Numbered from the stretch's first letter, positions 1 to 9,086 are shown. The stretch: DNA of 64,000 nt from Paenisporosarcina quisquiliarum_A (GCF_043641925.1 NZ_JBHZRU010000022.1:4093-68092); one strand, 5' to 3'. Made by a program: numbers and translations. Notes: a model not told the origin generated them from the sequence alone.

Positions 1-1
1 T

Positions 2-148
2 GGGCTCGAACAATTTGTCGCTCCAGGAAAACGTGGACTACACATCCCTAAAGCTTATTCCGTAATCGAATTAGCAGCAGGCCGCATCGAAGAACTCGCA
101 CTTGAAGAAGGACAAAAACTACACATACAACCAAAAGGAGAGAAATAA
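2..148 (+). CDS. C-terminal part of a DUF192-like protein (5' end outside window)
   Basis: An open frame without a start runs in from the left edge and stops at 146-148, two bases before the pilin start codon. The visible 48 residues contain an ELAAGRIEELALEEGQKL stretch. It resembles the C-terminal 'ELPAG-x-hydrophobic-x-x-x-G(L/I)-x-x-G-D/Q' pattern of DUF192 (COG1430) proteins, small beta-rich secreted or surface-linked proteins that occur in or beside some Tad loci. Its tight spacing to the pilin suggests it belongs to the same transcript. The fragment is too short for a firm family call. Confidence 0.5.
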   Translation, partial: GLEQFVAPGKRGLHIPKAYSVIELAAGRIEELALEEGQKLHIQPKGEK

Positions 149-150
149 TC

Positions 151-333
151 ATGACACAATGGATCAAGAATTTCATGAACGAAGAAGAAGGACAAGGTAT
201 GGCTGAGTACGCATTGGTATTAGGGATTATCGCAATTGGAGTAGTTGGACTATTAGTGTTATTTGGAGACGCTATTGTTGCACAATTCAGAAAAGTGACA
301 GCTGCATTTACAGACGAAACTGCTCCAGAATAA
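151..333 (+). CDS. flp: Flp/Fap-type pilin
   Basis: This 60-residue protein would be the major subunit of a Tad (tight adherence) pilus. It has a short acidic leader, then the Flp cleavage motif G/XXXXEY: Gly14 followed by Q-G-M-A-E19-Y20, then one hydrophobic helix (residues 21-44) and a short polar tail. Prepilin peptidase would cut after Gly14. It lies directly upstream of that peptidase (tadV), and the RBS AAAGGAGAG overlaps the end of the preceding gene. The size is typical of Flp pilins. The tail after the helix is rich in Thr and Glu. Confidence 0.95.
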   Translation: MTQWIKNFMNEEEGQGMAEYALVLGIIAIGVVGLLVLFGDAIVAQFRKVTAAFTDETAPE

Positions 334-366
334 GTTACAAATTTTAAGTGAAAGGAGAAAATAGGG

Positions 367-885
367 ATGCAACTACTAGATGGATTACTCATCGTTTTAA
401 TGACAATTTGTTTATTTACAGATTTGAAAAGCAGAAAAATCTATAACCATGTATTGCTTCCTTCCCTCCTTCTCGCTTTAATTTTACAAGTTATCACAAA
501 TGGATGGATCGGTTTATCAAGTAGTTTACTAGGATTGGTTGTTGGGTTCGCGATCCTTTTGATTCCATACATGATGAAGGGCATGGGTGCTGGTGATGTG
601 AAGTTAATGGCAGTGATCGGAGCCATTCAAGGACCAGTTTTCATATTAACGACTGCGGTTTATATGGCAATTATTGGCGGAGTGGTTGCACTCCTTCTCA
701 TTTTGTTTAGGTTAATAAAATCAAAGCAATGGTTGACTTTATTTCACCGCAACAGCCTCATGACGTATGGAATGAAATTAGCCGTTGTGCGAAATCATTC
801 ATCTAATCAAACATTTCCGTATGGTGTTGCCATTGTAGGAGGCGCATTATGCACAATGATTTTCCAAGGAGTGATTCGCCTATGA
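367..885 (+). CDS. tadV: Prepilin peptidase, A24 family (TadV/CpaA)
   Basis: This 172-residue multipass membrane aspartic peptidase is expected to cleave the Flp pilin and the TadE-like pseudopilins. The two catalytic aspartates are visible: D19 in TDLKSRKI and D77 in the GxGD motif (GMGAGDVKLM). It lacks the N-methyltransferase domain of PilD, as is usual for TadV. The RBS GAAAGGAG precedes the ATG. The stop codon overlaps the next start (ATGA at 882-885), so translation is probably coupled to the TadE-like gene. Confidence 0.93.
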   Translation: MQLLDGLLIVLMTICLFTDLKSRKIYNHVLLPSLLLALILQVITNGWIGLSSSLLGLVVGFAILLIPYMMKGMGAGDVKLMAVIGAIQGPVFILTTAVYMAIIGGVVALLLILFRLIKSKQWLTLFHRNSLMTYGMKLAVVRNHSSNQTFPYGVAIVGGALCTMIFQGVIRL

Positions 886-1265
886 TTCGCGATGAGAAAG
901 GTCAATCTCTCGTTGAATTTGCGCTTGTCATTCCTGTTTTTTTATTGTTTTTAGTTTTCATCATTGATCTTGGTCGAGTTGCTTACACGTATTCGACGAT
1001 GCATTTTACAGCGCAGGAAACTGTTCGACTTGGTAGTTTTGGTTACACAGATGCTGAAATGGAGTCTTATGCAAAACAACATTTCACAGCTGGAAATGCG
1101 AATTCAATGGTCGTTTCGATTACACCAGGTGATAGTATTCGTGAATCAGGAGACGATGTCACTGTAACTCTTTCTTATAAAATGACCGCCATTATGCCTT
1201 TAGCTGAGTTAGTGATCAATGGTCCTATTGATATTCAAGTGGATTCGACAATTCGAGTGGAGTGA
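882..1265 (+). CDS. tadE: TadE-like pseudopilin
   Basis: This is a minor pilin-like subunit of the Tad system. The N-terminus reads MIRDEKGQSLVEFALVIPVF: a short charged leader, then GQSLVEFAL, the pattern recognised by TadV, followed by one transmembrane helix (about residues 12-34) and an extracytoplasmic beta-rich domain of about 90 residues. I chose the ATG at 882 because AAGGAG lies at the right distance and the leader matches the family. An upstream in-frame ATG at 849 would add 11 residues and lacks an RBS. Confidence 0.9.
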   Translation: MIRDEKGQSLVEFALVIPVFLLFLVFIIDLGRVAYTYSTMHFTAQETVRLGSFGYTDAEMESYAKQHFTAGNANSMVVSITPGDSIRESGDDVTVTLSYKMTAIMPLAELVINGPIDIQVDSTIRVE

Positions 1266-1274
1266 GGTTAAGCG

Positions 1275-2177
1275 ATGAAAATTAGTGATTTTCACAAAGA
1301 TGAACGAGGAAATATCATTCTGATTGCAGCTTTTTTAATGCTTGTGCTGACAGCTTTTGCTGGATTAGTCGTTGATGGTGGTCATTTGTATATGTCAAAA
1401 GCTAATCTTCAAAAAGCGGCCAACGCAGCTGCCTTATCTGGTGGTCAAGAACTAACGACGAATGCCGGGGAACCTGTAACGAATATTGTTAAAGGAATCT
1501 TAGATGCACATGATGTACTCCCCTATCTGCAAAGCATTAATATAACACCTGAGAAAAGCGTAGCTGTTCATTTAAATGAACCTGTCGCATTGTTCTTCTC
1601 TTCAATTGTTGGTTTTGACGAAGTGGATGTAAAAGTAAAAGCCACTGTCGAAGTCGGGAAAATGGGACGAGCGTCAGGGGCTGCGCCTATTGGAATTGAC
1701 GATTCCATTCCCTTAATTTACGGGAATGAATACACGCTGAAAGTGGATGAAACTGCAGGCGATACAGGCTATTTCGGTGCACTAGCACTTGAAGGACCCG
1801 GAGCTAAACTATACGAACAAAATTTAATGTATGGCTTCGATGGTGAATTAAAAATTGGCGATATCATTAATACCCAAACTGGTAATATCGCTGGTCCCAC
1901 TAAAACAGCTGTCGATTATTTGATTTCAACATGCAGTGATATGACAGCTAGGGATTGTCCGAGGATTTTATTAATACCTGTTTATGTTCCTTATAATCAA
2001 ACCTCTAATCAAATGAAACAAGTGAAAATTACAGGTTTTGCTTATTTTTATATTTCTGAGCCAATGGATTCACATGACAAAACAATCAAAGGCGTTTTCT
2101 TAAAACGTGTCGGTACAGGTTTTCAGTTAGATGATGCATCCGAAAAAGGTGCATACACAATTCGATTAGTAGAGTAG
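1275..2177 (+). CDS. tadG: TadG-like Flp pilus assembly protein
   Basis: This 300-residue protein begins with DERGNIILIAAFLMLVLTAF followed by GLVVDGGHLY, the N-terminal signature of the TadG/TadE-like 'Flp pilus-assembly' domain (von Willebrand-associated family). One N-terminal membrane helix is followed by a large extracytoplasmic region. It is shorter than proteobacterial TadG and I see no MIDAS motif, which fits the compact Firmicute version. It probably anchors or initiates the pilus at the cell surface. It sits between tadE and cpaB with 8-9 bp gaps. Confidence 0.85.
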   Translation: MKISDFHKDERGNIILIAAFLMLVLTAFAGLVVDGGHLYMSKANLQKAANAAALSGGQELTTNAGEPVTNIVKGILDAHDVLPYLQSINITPEKSVAVHLNEPVALFFSSIVGFDEVDVKVKATVEVGKMGRASGAAPIGIDDSIPLIYGNEYTLKVDETAGDTGYFGALALEGPGAKLYEQNLMYGFDGELKIGDIINTQTGNIAGPTKTAVDYLISTCSDMTARDCPRILLIPVYVPYNQTSNQMKQVKITGFAYFYISEPMDSHDKTIKGVFLKRVGTGFQLDDASEKGAYTIRLVE

Positions 2178-2185
2178 GTGTTCAC

Positions 2186-2860
2186 ATGCGTTCTCGCACA
2201 TTATTTTTATTAGCCATTGTCATGGGACTGATCACGACCCTTGTTTTTGCATTCACACTTTCTTCAAAAAATAAAGAAAGTGAAATCCCTGAAGAAACTC
2301 AGAAAGTCATCGTTTCTACTCAAATGATTGAGGAGAACACGGTCATTACTGAAGAGATGGTTACGGAAACAACGAAGCCAAAATCCTCTGTCCATGCATC
2401 AAGCTTAAAAACGGTTGATGAAGTTATTGGTAAATTGGCGACAACACGGATTGAAAGTGATGAAGTCCTACTTCCCGCTCGTGTTCAATCCGTCCAACAA
2501 ATCAATGATGTTCTTTCGAAAAAAATCACTGAGGGTAAACAAGCCATTTCCATCCGCGCGAACCTAGTTCAATCGGTATCAAATCTGATTGAAGCAGAGG
2601 ATTTTGTGGATGTTTTATTTACTGAAATAGTAGGTCCTACAACAGATCCAGTCGTTAAAACATCATTATTATATGGTAAAGTACGCGTTTTAGCGATTGG
2701 TCAAAAAATGACGGTTCGTGACGAAAATGATGAGCTTGTAGAATATTCATCTGTCACTATCGAAATAGATCCTAAAGATACGATAAGTTTGGTACAAGCA
2801 CATGAAAGTGGAACATTACATTTAACTCTACACCGTCGTGAAGTTACGACGAATAATTAA
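2186..2860 (+). CDS. cpaB: Flp pilus assembly protein CpaB/RcpC (SAF domain)
   Basis: This 224-residue protein has one N-terminal membrane helix (residues 5-25), then a SAF domain (about 40-105) beginning IVSTQMIEENTVITEEMVT, and a C-terminal RcpC/CpaB domain (about 110-215) with a KQAISIRANLVQSVSNLIEAEDFVDVLF segment split by variable positions. In Tad systems of diderms CpaB supports the outer-membrane channel. In a Gram-positive it more likely interacts with the wall or with the base of the pilus. Confidence 0.88.
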   Translation: MRSRTLFLLAIVMGLITTLVFAFTLSSKNKESEIPEETQKVIVSTQMIEENTVITEEMVTETTKPKSSVHASSLKTVDEVIGKLATTRIESDEVLLPARVQSVQQINDVLSKKITEGKQAISIRANLVQSVSNLIEAEDFVDVLFTEIVGPTTDPVVKTSLLYGKVRVLAIGQKMTVRDENDELVEYSSVTIEIDPKDTISLVQAHESGTLHLTLHRREVTTNN

Positions 2861-2872
2861 GGAGGTGCCACC

Positions 2873-3688
2873 TTGGAATTACAAGGACAAATGAAAACAG
2901 GAAAAGTAGTTGCCCTATGTAGCGCTAAAGGTGGCGTCGGTCAAACATTTTTAGCTACGAACTTAGCAATTGCGCTTCAAAAAAAATATTTATCCATCAC
3001 TTTAGTTGATGGAAAGCTACAATTTGGCGATATCGCGATTGCCCTTGATTTAAAAACATCTGTCACGATGAAAGATGTGGCCGAAGACATCGCAAGAATT
3101 GACCACTCTCTAATCTCCAACTATTTAACAAATCACGAATCTGGCATTCAAGTTTTAGCAGCTCCAGAACGTCCTGAACATGCAGAGCTCGTAACAAATG
3201 ATGTGATGAAAAAAGCAGTTCATATGTTAAAAGATCATTACGACTATACAGTTATTGACTGTGGCTATGCATTTCATGAAACGACACTCGACCTTCTTGA
3301 CATTGCGAATGATATTCTAGTCGTTACCACTCCTGATATGACGGCATTAAAAAACACCAAACAGTTGTTAGAAACATTCGATCAACTTGGTTATACCTCT
3401 AAGATAAAATTAGTCATCAATCGATACGATATGGAAGGTTTAATTAAACCTGAAGAGATTCCAGCGATGCTTCAATTGCCTGATGCAGAATTTGTTTCAA
3501 ACAACTTTAAATTAGCTAGTCAATCTTTAAATATTGGCATACCTGTCGTTAGTCGTCGAAGTGGAACAGATTTAGCGAAAGACTTAGGACGCTTGGCGGA
3601 TTGTATTGTTAAAAATAATCATGCTGATGATGAAACGGACATTCGAAAAGAACGAACCAAAAAACTGTGGTTTGGACGCAAAAAATAA
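2873..3688 (+). CDS. tadZ: TadZ/CpaE-like MinD-family ATPase
   Basis: This 271-residue protein is a ParA/MinD-superfamily ATPase that would localise the Tad machine at the membrane. The deviant Walker A reads KGGVGQT (residues 19-25), so the second, phosphate-binding lysine is replaced by Gln24. This is in keeping with the atypical Walker A of many TadZ/CpaE proteins and suggests weak or no hydrolysis. The Walker A' region (LVDGKLQFGD) and a switch-like VIDCGY segment are present. The start is the TTG at 2873, preceded by AAGGAGGTG. The gene lies 13 bp from the secretion ATPase gene. Confidence 0.87.
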   Translation: MELQGQMKTGKVVALCSAKGGVGQTFLATNLAIALQKKYLSITLVDGKLQFGDIAIALDLKTSVTMKDVAEDIARIDHSLISNYLTNHESGIQVLAAPERPEHAELVTNDVMKKAVHMLKDHYDYTVIDCGYAFHETTLDLLDIANDILVVTTPDMTALKNTKQLLETFDQLGYTSKIKLVINRYDMEGLIKPEEIPAMLQLPDAEFVSNNFKLASQSLNIGIPVVSRRSGTDLAKDLGRLADCIVKNNHADDETDIRKERTKKLWFGRKK

Positions 3689-3701
3689 GGAGGAGATAAA
3701 C

Positions 3702-5138
3702 TTGAGTTTACTGAATCGATTGCAACAAAAACAGCAACCTAACGAAGCAATTGAAGTTGCAGAAAAAGTTGAGCAAGTAACACCTGTAGAAGAACGAGTG
3801 AATGTCGTTCCTTCCCCCCCTCCTTTACCTGTTGCGCCAGAAGTGAAAATTGTTAAACCCACAGCTGTGCATCAAGAAAAAGAACAAGAATTTAAAAAGC
3901 TCATTCAGAAAGAAATATTAGCGACGATTGATTTGAAAGTAGAACATGATGATTTAGATCAACAAATTGATCGATTAGTTCAAGAAGTATTAAAAGAAGA
4001 AGAATCTTATCGGAAATCGATTGACCGCAAAAAAGTGACTGCTGATTTGGTCAATGAATTAACAGGATTCGGCCCTATTAACCCCCTTCTTTTAGATGAA
4101 TCGGTATCTGAGGTGATGGTCAATGGACCTGATCGTGTTTATTGCGAGCGTAATGGACGTCTTGAATTAACCGATATCGAATTTCGTGATAATGAACATG
4201 TTCTTAATGTTATCGAACGTATTGTTGCCCCTATTGGGCGTCGTATTGATGAAAGTAGCCCAATGGTTGATGCTCGACTGCCCGATGGATCTCGTGTAAA
4301 TGCGATTATACCTCCATTAGCATTAAATGGACCGACGATTACCATCCGTAAATTCTCGAAGGACCCTTATACTATTAAGGATTTAATATCATTTGGAACG
4401 GTTACGGAAGAAATGGCTTTATTTATCGAAGCGTGTGTTAAAGCCCGACTCAATATTTTCGTTAGTGGTGGTACAGGATCAGGGAAAACAACTACGCTTA
4501 ATGTATTATCTAGTTTCATTCCTGCGGACGAGCGGATTGTGACGATTGAAGATGCTGCAGAATTACAACTTACTCAAGACCATGTGGTGACATTGGAATC
4601 ACGACCAGCAAATATAGAAGGCAATGGACAAGTGTCGATTCGTGATCTTGTACGGAATTCCCTTCGTATGCGTCCTGACCGTATCGTAATTGGTGAGGTA
4701 CGTGGTGCTGAAGCACTTGATATGTTACAGGCGATGAATACAGGACATGACGGCTCACTTGCGACAGGTCACTCGAACAGTCCTCGTGACATGATTTCAC
4801 GTTTAGAGACGATGGTTTTATTAGCAGGAGTGGATTTACCTGTAAAAGCGATTCGTGATCAAATTTCAGGAGCTTTAGATGTAATCGTCCAGCAATCTCG
4901 TTTAAAAGACGGAACTCGCCGGATTGTTAAAATCACGGAAGTTCAAGGGCTAGAAGGTGACATCATTGTTCTCCAAGATATTTTCGTTTATGAACAAGCC
5001 GGCGTCGATGCCTCTGGTAAGATCCGCGGGAAATTAATCCCGACAGGTGTTCGGCCGAAATTCTATGAAAAACTTGAGACTTCCGGAATCCATATTCCTC
5101 CTCATGTCTTCATTGAAAAAGACGAGATCACGTTATGA
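3702..5138 (+). CDS. tadA: Tad secretion ATPase TadA/CpaF
   Basis: This is the hexameric type II/IV secretion-family ATPase that powers pilus assembly. About 120 residues form a variable N-terminal region, followed by the N2 domain and the RecA-like domain with Walker A GGTGSGKTT (about residue 257), an Asp box, Walker B around RIVIGEVRGAEALDM and the His box TGHSNSPRDM. The length of 478 residues is normal. I chose the TTG at 3702 because AAGGAGGAG is correctly placed. The longer frame from 3606 overlaps tadZ and has no RBS. The stop overlaps the tadB start (ATGA). Confidence 0.95.
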   Translation: MSLLNRLQQKQQPNEAIEVAEKVEQVTPVEERVNVVPSPPPLPVAPEVKIVKPTAVHQEKEQEFKKLIQKEILATIDLKVEHDDLDQQIDRLVQEVLKEEESYRKSIDRKKVTADLVNELTGFGPINPLLLDESVSEVMVNGPDRVYCERNGRLELTDIEFRDNEHVLNVIERIVAPIGRRIDESSPMVDARLPDGSRVNAIIPPLALNGPTITIRKFSKDPYTIKDLISFGTVTEEMALFIEACVKARLNIFVSGGTGSGKTTTLNVLSSFIPADERIVTIEDAAELQLTQDHVVTLESRPANIEGNGQVSIRDLVRNSLRMRPDRIVIGEVRGAEALDMLQAMNTGHDGSLATGHSNSPRDMISRLETMVLLAGVDLPVKAIRDQISGALDVIVQQSRLKDGTRRIVKITEVQGLEGDIIVLQDIFVYEQAGVDASGKIRGKLIPTGVRPKFYEKLETSGIHIPPHVFIEKDEITL

Positions 5139-6097
5139 CGCTAATCGGATATATATTGCTATTAGTCACATCTACTTTGTTTTTTCTAGCTTTATTGGTC
5201 AAAGTGTTTTACCAAAAACAACAAATGAACAAACGATTACAGCATTTCATTCATAGTGAAAGTGATGAGCCAAAATCCGAGAAAGAAATGCGTCGCATAG
5301 TCGATTTAACTACCGCTAAAGAGAAAGTCCGAAAACGGTTAAAAGCGAAGGATAAAAATAAATCGATAGAAATGATGCTACAACGTGCTGGGATTCCATT
5401 AAAATCGGAAGAATACGTTATGTTCCACTGGATTTCAGTCATTTTTTTCGCTTTGTTATTTTATTTATTCAAGCCAGCTATAATGTTGCTGGTGTTTGGT
5501 GCAATCTTTGGATTTGTATTACCGAAGATGATTGTTCGATCGAAGCAAAAGAAACGCCTGCAGCAATTCAATAATTATTTACCTGAAATGATTTCAACTG
5601 TTGTTAATGCGTTACGTGCCGGTTTTAGTTTCTTCCAAGCCTTACGAAATGTTATGGAAGAGTCACCTTCTCCGGTGAAAGAAGAACTAGCAATTGTTCT
5701 GCAAGAAATGCAATATGGAGCTACAGTTGAAGAATCGTTGAACCGCATGAAAGAACGTATGCCAAGTAACGATTTAGACTTGATGATCCAAGCCATTCTC
5801 ATTCAGCGTCAAGTTGGTGGTAATTTAGCGGTCGTTTTAGAAAAAATCGTTCACACCATTCGTGAACGGATAAAAATTCAAGGACAAATTAAGACGTTAA
5901 CTGCTCAAGGAAAGATGTCTGGAATGGTTATTGCCTTACTTCCACTTGGTTTAGCGGGTATGTTGTTCGTTGTTAACCCGCCCTATATGCTCGTATTATT
6001 CACCAATCCGATTGGTCTTGTTTTACTAGCTGTTGGTGGCGTTTCGATGATGATTGGCTTTTTCTTTATTATGAAAATCACAACAATCGAGGTGTAA
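5135..6097 (+). CDS. tadB: Tad platform protein TadB
   Basis: This 320-residue inner-membrane platform protein has the GspF/T2SSF domain. It has an N-terminal helix, a charged cytoplasmic linker, a hydrophobic pair near residues 95-130, a cytoplasmic helical T2SSF core (about 145-270) with LPEMISTVVNALRAG, and two C-terminal helices. It pairs with TadC to form the platform that the TadA ATPase acts on. Its start overlaps the tadA stop, and tadC follows after 3 bp. Confidence 0.93.
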   Translation: MTLIGYILLLVTSTLFFLALLVKVFYQKQQMNKRLQHFIHSESDEPKSEKEMRRIVDLTTAKEKVRKRLKAKDKNKSIEMMLQRAGIPLKSEEYVMFHWISVIFFALLFYLFKPAIMLLVFGAIFGFVLPKMIVRSKQKKRLQQFNNYLPEMISTVVNALRAGFSFFQALRNVMEESPSPVKEELAIVLQEMQYGATVEESLNRMKERMPSNDLDLMIQAILIQRQVGGNLAVVLEKIVHTIRERIKIQGQIKTLTAQGKMSGMVIALLPLGLAGMLFVVNPPYMLVLFTNPIGLVLLAVGGVSMMIGFFFIMKITTIEV

Positions 6098-6100
6098 CGG

Positions 6101-7018
6101 ATGATTGAATTATTTGCACTCATCACCATTTCACTTGTCTTATTAGGCTTAGTATTGGCACGCAATGAAGCCATTCTTTCAAGAAAACAACGTATTGCAT
6201 TGGTTATTGGTGAAGAACGTCAAGAGAAAGTCGTAGCGACTACCGTGAATGCCAAGGAGTCCTTGTTTCAACGTTTATTTGATACACGCATTAAACAGTT
6301 TAAAAGAAGTTTTAATCGTACAAATAAACGAGGTAAAGCGGAAAAAATCGAACGGAAATTGCTTCAAGCTGGTACGCCATACAGTATGACGCCGTTTGAG
6401 TTTCGAATATTACAACTCGGATTGTTAATCGTATTGCCGATTTTCATGTTCATTGTCCTTGTACTAGCAAACGTTTCGATTGGCAAACTCCTATTCATGC
6501 TTTTAGCTACAATCGCATTAAGTATGTATCTACCTCACGCTTTTCTGAAAATGAAAATTAAATCACGCAATCATAAAGCGATAGTAGAACTTTCTGATTT
6601 TATCGATTTACTCGCAGTTAGTATGGAAGCCGGTTTAGGTTTTGACCAAGCGTTGAGTAAAGTAGTTTCTAAAAAACATGGTGTTTTAGCAGATGAATTC
6701 CAGCGCTGCCTTGAGGAATTACGTCTTGGTAAGACTCGGAGAGAATCACTCGCTGGCGTTCGTGATCGTTTACAAGTGGATGATATTCAGATGTTAATTG
6801 GGAATATAATTCAAGCAGAACAATTAGGAATTGGTATGGTACAAATTTTACGAATACAATCCGAAGAAGTACGAATTCGTCGAAAACAACGTGCAGAAGA
6901 AAAAGCGATGAAAGCACCGATCAAGATGCTCTTTCCTCTCGTTATTTTTATCTTCCCTTGTATTTTCATCATTTTATTAGGACCTGTTTTATTGCAATTG
7001 ATGGAGACTTTTATGTGA
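6101..7018 (+). CDS. tadC: Tad platform protein TadC
   Basis: This 305-residue second platform protein has the T2SSF domain in its C-terminal half (SDFIDLLAVSMEAGLGFDQAL, about residues 165-185) and hydrophobic segments near the N-terminus, at about 105-150 and at the C-terminus. It is homologous in layout to TadB but shorter in the cytoplasmic linker. It is the last gene of the operon, and its stop codon is followed at once by a terminator. Confidence 0.92.
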   Translation: MIELFALITISLVLLGLVLARNEAILSRKQRIALVIGEERQEKVVATTVNAKESLFQRLFDTRIKQFKRSFNRTNKRGKAEKIERKLLQAGTPYSMTPFEFRILQLGLLIVLPIFMFIVLVLANVSIGKLLFMLLATIALSMYLPHAFLKMKIKSRNHKAIVELSDFIDLLAVSMEAGLGFDQALSKVVSKKHGVLADEFQRCLEELRLGKTRRESLAGVRDRLQVDDIQMLIGNIIQAEQLGIGMVQILRIQSEEVRIRRKQRAEEKAMKAPIKMLFPLVIFIFPCIFIILLGPVLLQLMETFM

Positions 7019-7043
7019 AAAACGCCGAAATGGCGTTTTTTTT
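7019..7043 (+). terminator. Terminator of the tad operon
   Basis: An AAAACGCC / GGCGTTTT stem with a 5-nt loop and a U-run starts directly after the tadC stop codon. Confidence 0.85.
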
Positions 7044-7063
7044 GTGATAAGAGAATTTTTTAT

Positions 7064-7189
7064 TGGCGTTCGCGGGTGATATTTTGGCGTTCGAGCCTAA
7101 TTTATTGTTATTTGGACGCGATAATATGGCGATAGCGAACCATAATATGTCGCAACAATGAAATTTATTGGCGTTAGGGCTTCAAAATA
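7064..7189. repeat. 21-bp-period repeat array, family TGGCG (array 1, six units)
   Basis: Six units begin at 7064, 7085, 7106, 7127, 7148 and 7169, exactly 21 bp apart. Most start TGGCG(T/A)T and end ATAATA or a variant, with a variable middle. The array sits between the tad operon terminator and the terminator of the convergent GNAT gene, and contains no gene. The same family recurs at 22595 and 37717. Confidence 0.85.
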
Positions 7190-7190
7190 A

Positions 7191-7217
7191 AAAACGAGTC
7201 ACGTGGACTCGTTTTTT
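7191..7217 (-). terminator. Terminator of the GNAT gene
   Basis: A palindromic stem AAAACGAGTC / GACTCGTTTT flanked by A- and T-runs, able to work on either strand. It lies at the 3' end of the minus-strand GNAT gene. Confidence 0.8.
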
Positions 7218-8036
7218 CTATTTATATCGATAATAATCTTGAGCGTGGACCACTTTAAAACCAATTGATTCATAGAGCGATAATGCGTGTGCATTTTTCG
7301 TCTCCACTTCTAAATGAACAGAATGTCCCTTAGCGCTTTGTTCGTGTACTACTTGTTGCAACACTTTACGTCCGATTCCTCTTCCTTGATATGATGGCAA
7401 AATGGAAAATCCGTAGATCCAAGCTTCTCCGTCTTCACGTTTAACACGGATCTTCCCAATCACTTCCTCGTCTACTTCAATCATTAACATGTCAGTGTCT
7501 TCATCGTTATCAATTCTACTCTCATTAGCGGTAGCACTTTCTTCATCTACCCCAAAAGCTTCCACATCCAGACGAACTCGCATGGCAATATCTTTTTCAT
7601 CGGCTTGTCGTAGGGTAAACCCACTAACGTCTGCCAACTCCTTTTCTTCCCACTGCATTTGATGTTCTGTGAATGCATACTCGGCACTTTGTTTATTCAA
7701 AAACTCTTTCGCCGCTTGTGAACTTGCAGGTGCATTGAGAAGGATTTTCTTGTAGCCACGCTTTTCGCATAAGTCCATGGCTTCAGAAAATAATTGTTGG
7801 AAATGACCTTTTTTACGCTCACTCGGTTTCACCATTCCACACACTTCTGCAACTGATCCAAACGGATAAATTCCTAGAAAAGCAATAAGTTCATCTTCAT
7901 GATAATAAAAGAAATCCGTTTGATCCGAATCGCGTCTACGAAGCATTTCCCAGTTCAACTTCAATTGAAGTTCATCAAATGCCTCACATTCCTTTTGCAA
8001 TGCCTCAATGTCTTGTAACTGTTTAGTAGATAACAT
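7218..8036 (-). CDS. GNAT family N-acetyltransferase (two-domain)
   Basis: This 272-residue acyl-CoA-dependent N-acetyltransferase has its clear GNAT fold in the C-terminal half. The acetyl-CoA pyrophosphate loop reads QGRGIG (in SILPSYQGRGIGRKVLQQV, about residues 213-231) and is followed by LYESIGF near the C-terminus. The N-terminal half (about 50-120) looks like a degenerate second GNAT domain (GMVKPSERKKGHFQQLF). The substrate cannot be inferred. The RBS AAAGGGGG precedes the ATG. The gene is transcribed toward the tad operon. Confidence 0.85.
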   Translation of the reverse strand: MLSTKQLQDIEALQKECEAFDELQLKLNWEMLRRRDSDQTDFFYYHEDELIAFLGIYPFGSVAEVCGMVKPSERKKGHFQQLFSEAMDLCEKRGYKKILLNAPASSQAAKEFLNKQSAEYAFTEHQMQWEEKELADVSGFTLRQADEKDIAMRVRLDVEAFGVDEESATANESRIDNDEDTDMLMIEVDEEVIGKIRVKREDGEAWIYGFSILPSYQGRGIGRKVLQQVVHEQSAKGHSVHLEVETKNAHALSLYESIGFKVVHAQDYYRYK

Positions 8037-8068
8037 GTTAAATTCCCCCTTTACTTAATTAGCTTTAA

Positions 8069-8935
8069 TCACGGTCGTGTTGTTAAATACACCCCACATA
8101 ATATGACAACCAATCCCACAATCATATGTATCGAAATTGGCTCTTCCAATAAAAAATACCCCCATAAAATGGCCGATATCGGAATTAGATAAGTGACTGA
8201 AGTTGCAAATTCCGGACTTCTTTCATTCATGATGTAAAAGAACAATAAATGAGCGATTCCAGAACCGAAAAAGCCGAGACCAATTACTGCGATTAGCACT
8301 TCCCCACTTACGTTTTGTGCAAGTGTTTGTAATTGGTTTGGGTTTGTTAGCAACATCATCGTCCCGCCAAATACTGCTCCCACAACTAACGTACACGTTG
8401 TAACGAATAGTATGCCTGCCGATTTCAAATGTCTACGTGCATAATGCGACGAAAAGCCATAACACATCGTGGCCAAAATCATCGTCCCTATACCAACAAA
8501 ACTCTCACCAAATAAGTGCGTGACATCAAAATCCATGATAATAATTATGCCGAAGAACCCAATCGCTATACCTATCCACTGTTGTTTTAATAAAACCGCT
8601 CCAAAGAAGACGAGTCCTAGTAATCCTGTGAAGATTGGCGTAAATGCATTTAGGACAGCTGCTAAACTACTATTAATTTGTGTCTGACTAAGCGCAATCA
8701 ACCCCCAAGGCAATCCAGCGTTCACCACACCTACTACGAGTAATGCTTTCCACGGAACCGGACGAATAATTTCTTTCCGCTTAAACCATAAAAATGGCAA
8801 TAGCAATAACGCACCTGCAATACAGCGAATAAAGACGGTGCCCCATACACCCGCTGGTTCGCTTAATATTGAAATAAAAACAAATGATAATCCCCAAATA
8901 AGACTGAGGGAAATAAGTGCTACGTAAACTCGCAT
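8069..8935 (-). CDS. EamA/DMT-family transporter
   Basis: This 288-residue protein has about ten predicted membrane helices arranged as two EamA repeats (residues about 5-135 and 145-285). It is typical of the drug/metabolite transporter superfamily, whose members export amino acids, metabolites or drugs. The first repeat contains RCIAGALLLLPFLWFKRKE and the second a GYFLLEEP segment, both commonly seen in the family. It lies 32 bp upstream of the GNAT gene on the same strand, so the two may be co-transcribed. The substrate is unknown. Confidence 0.88.
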   Translation of the reverse strand: MRVYVALISLSLIWGLSFVFISILSEPAGVWGTVFIRCIAGALLLLPFLWFKRKEIIRPVPWKALLVVGVVNAGLPWGLIALSQTQINSSLAAVLNAFTPIFTGLLGLVFFGAVLLKQQWIGIAIGFFGIIIIMDFDVTHLFGESFVGIGTMILATMCYGFSSHYARRHLKSAGILFVTTCTLVVGAVFGGTMMLLTNPNQLQTLAQNVSGEVLIAVIGLGFFGSGIAHLLFFYIMNERSPEFATSVTYLIPISAILWGYFLLEEPISIHMIVGLVVILCGVYLTTRP

Positions 8936-9086
8936 AGTTGTACATCCTCTACAATTAATTCATTTATTGTAATCGTATCATAACTATTTTGAAGTGAAAG
9001 ATAATTTAAACGATTGAGGGAATTACAGAGTTTGTGGCCGTTGTAAAACACATGAGAACAGCAATAGATAATTCCTTATATGAAAG

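Noticed and set aside
3606..3701. Longer N-terminus for TadA from an upstream ATG
   Set aside because: It overlaps tadZ and lacks an RBS. The TTG at 3702 has an excellent AAGGAGGAG.
3584..3862. Minus-strand open frame inside tadZ/tadA
   Set aside because: No RBS, low-complexity product, and it is fully covered by two well-supported genes.
7064..7189. CRISPR-like array
   Set aside because: The total unit is only 21 bp, the 'repeat' is about 12 bp and degenerate, and no cas genes are present. It fits an intergenic phased repeat, not CRISPR.
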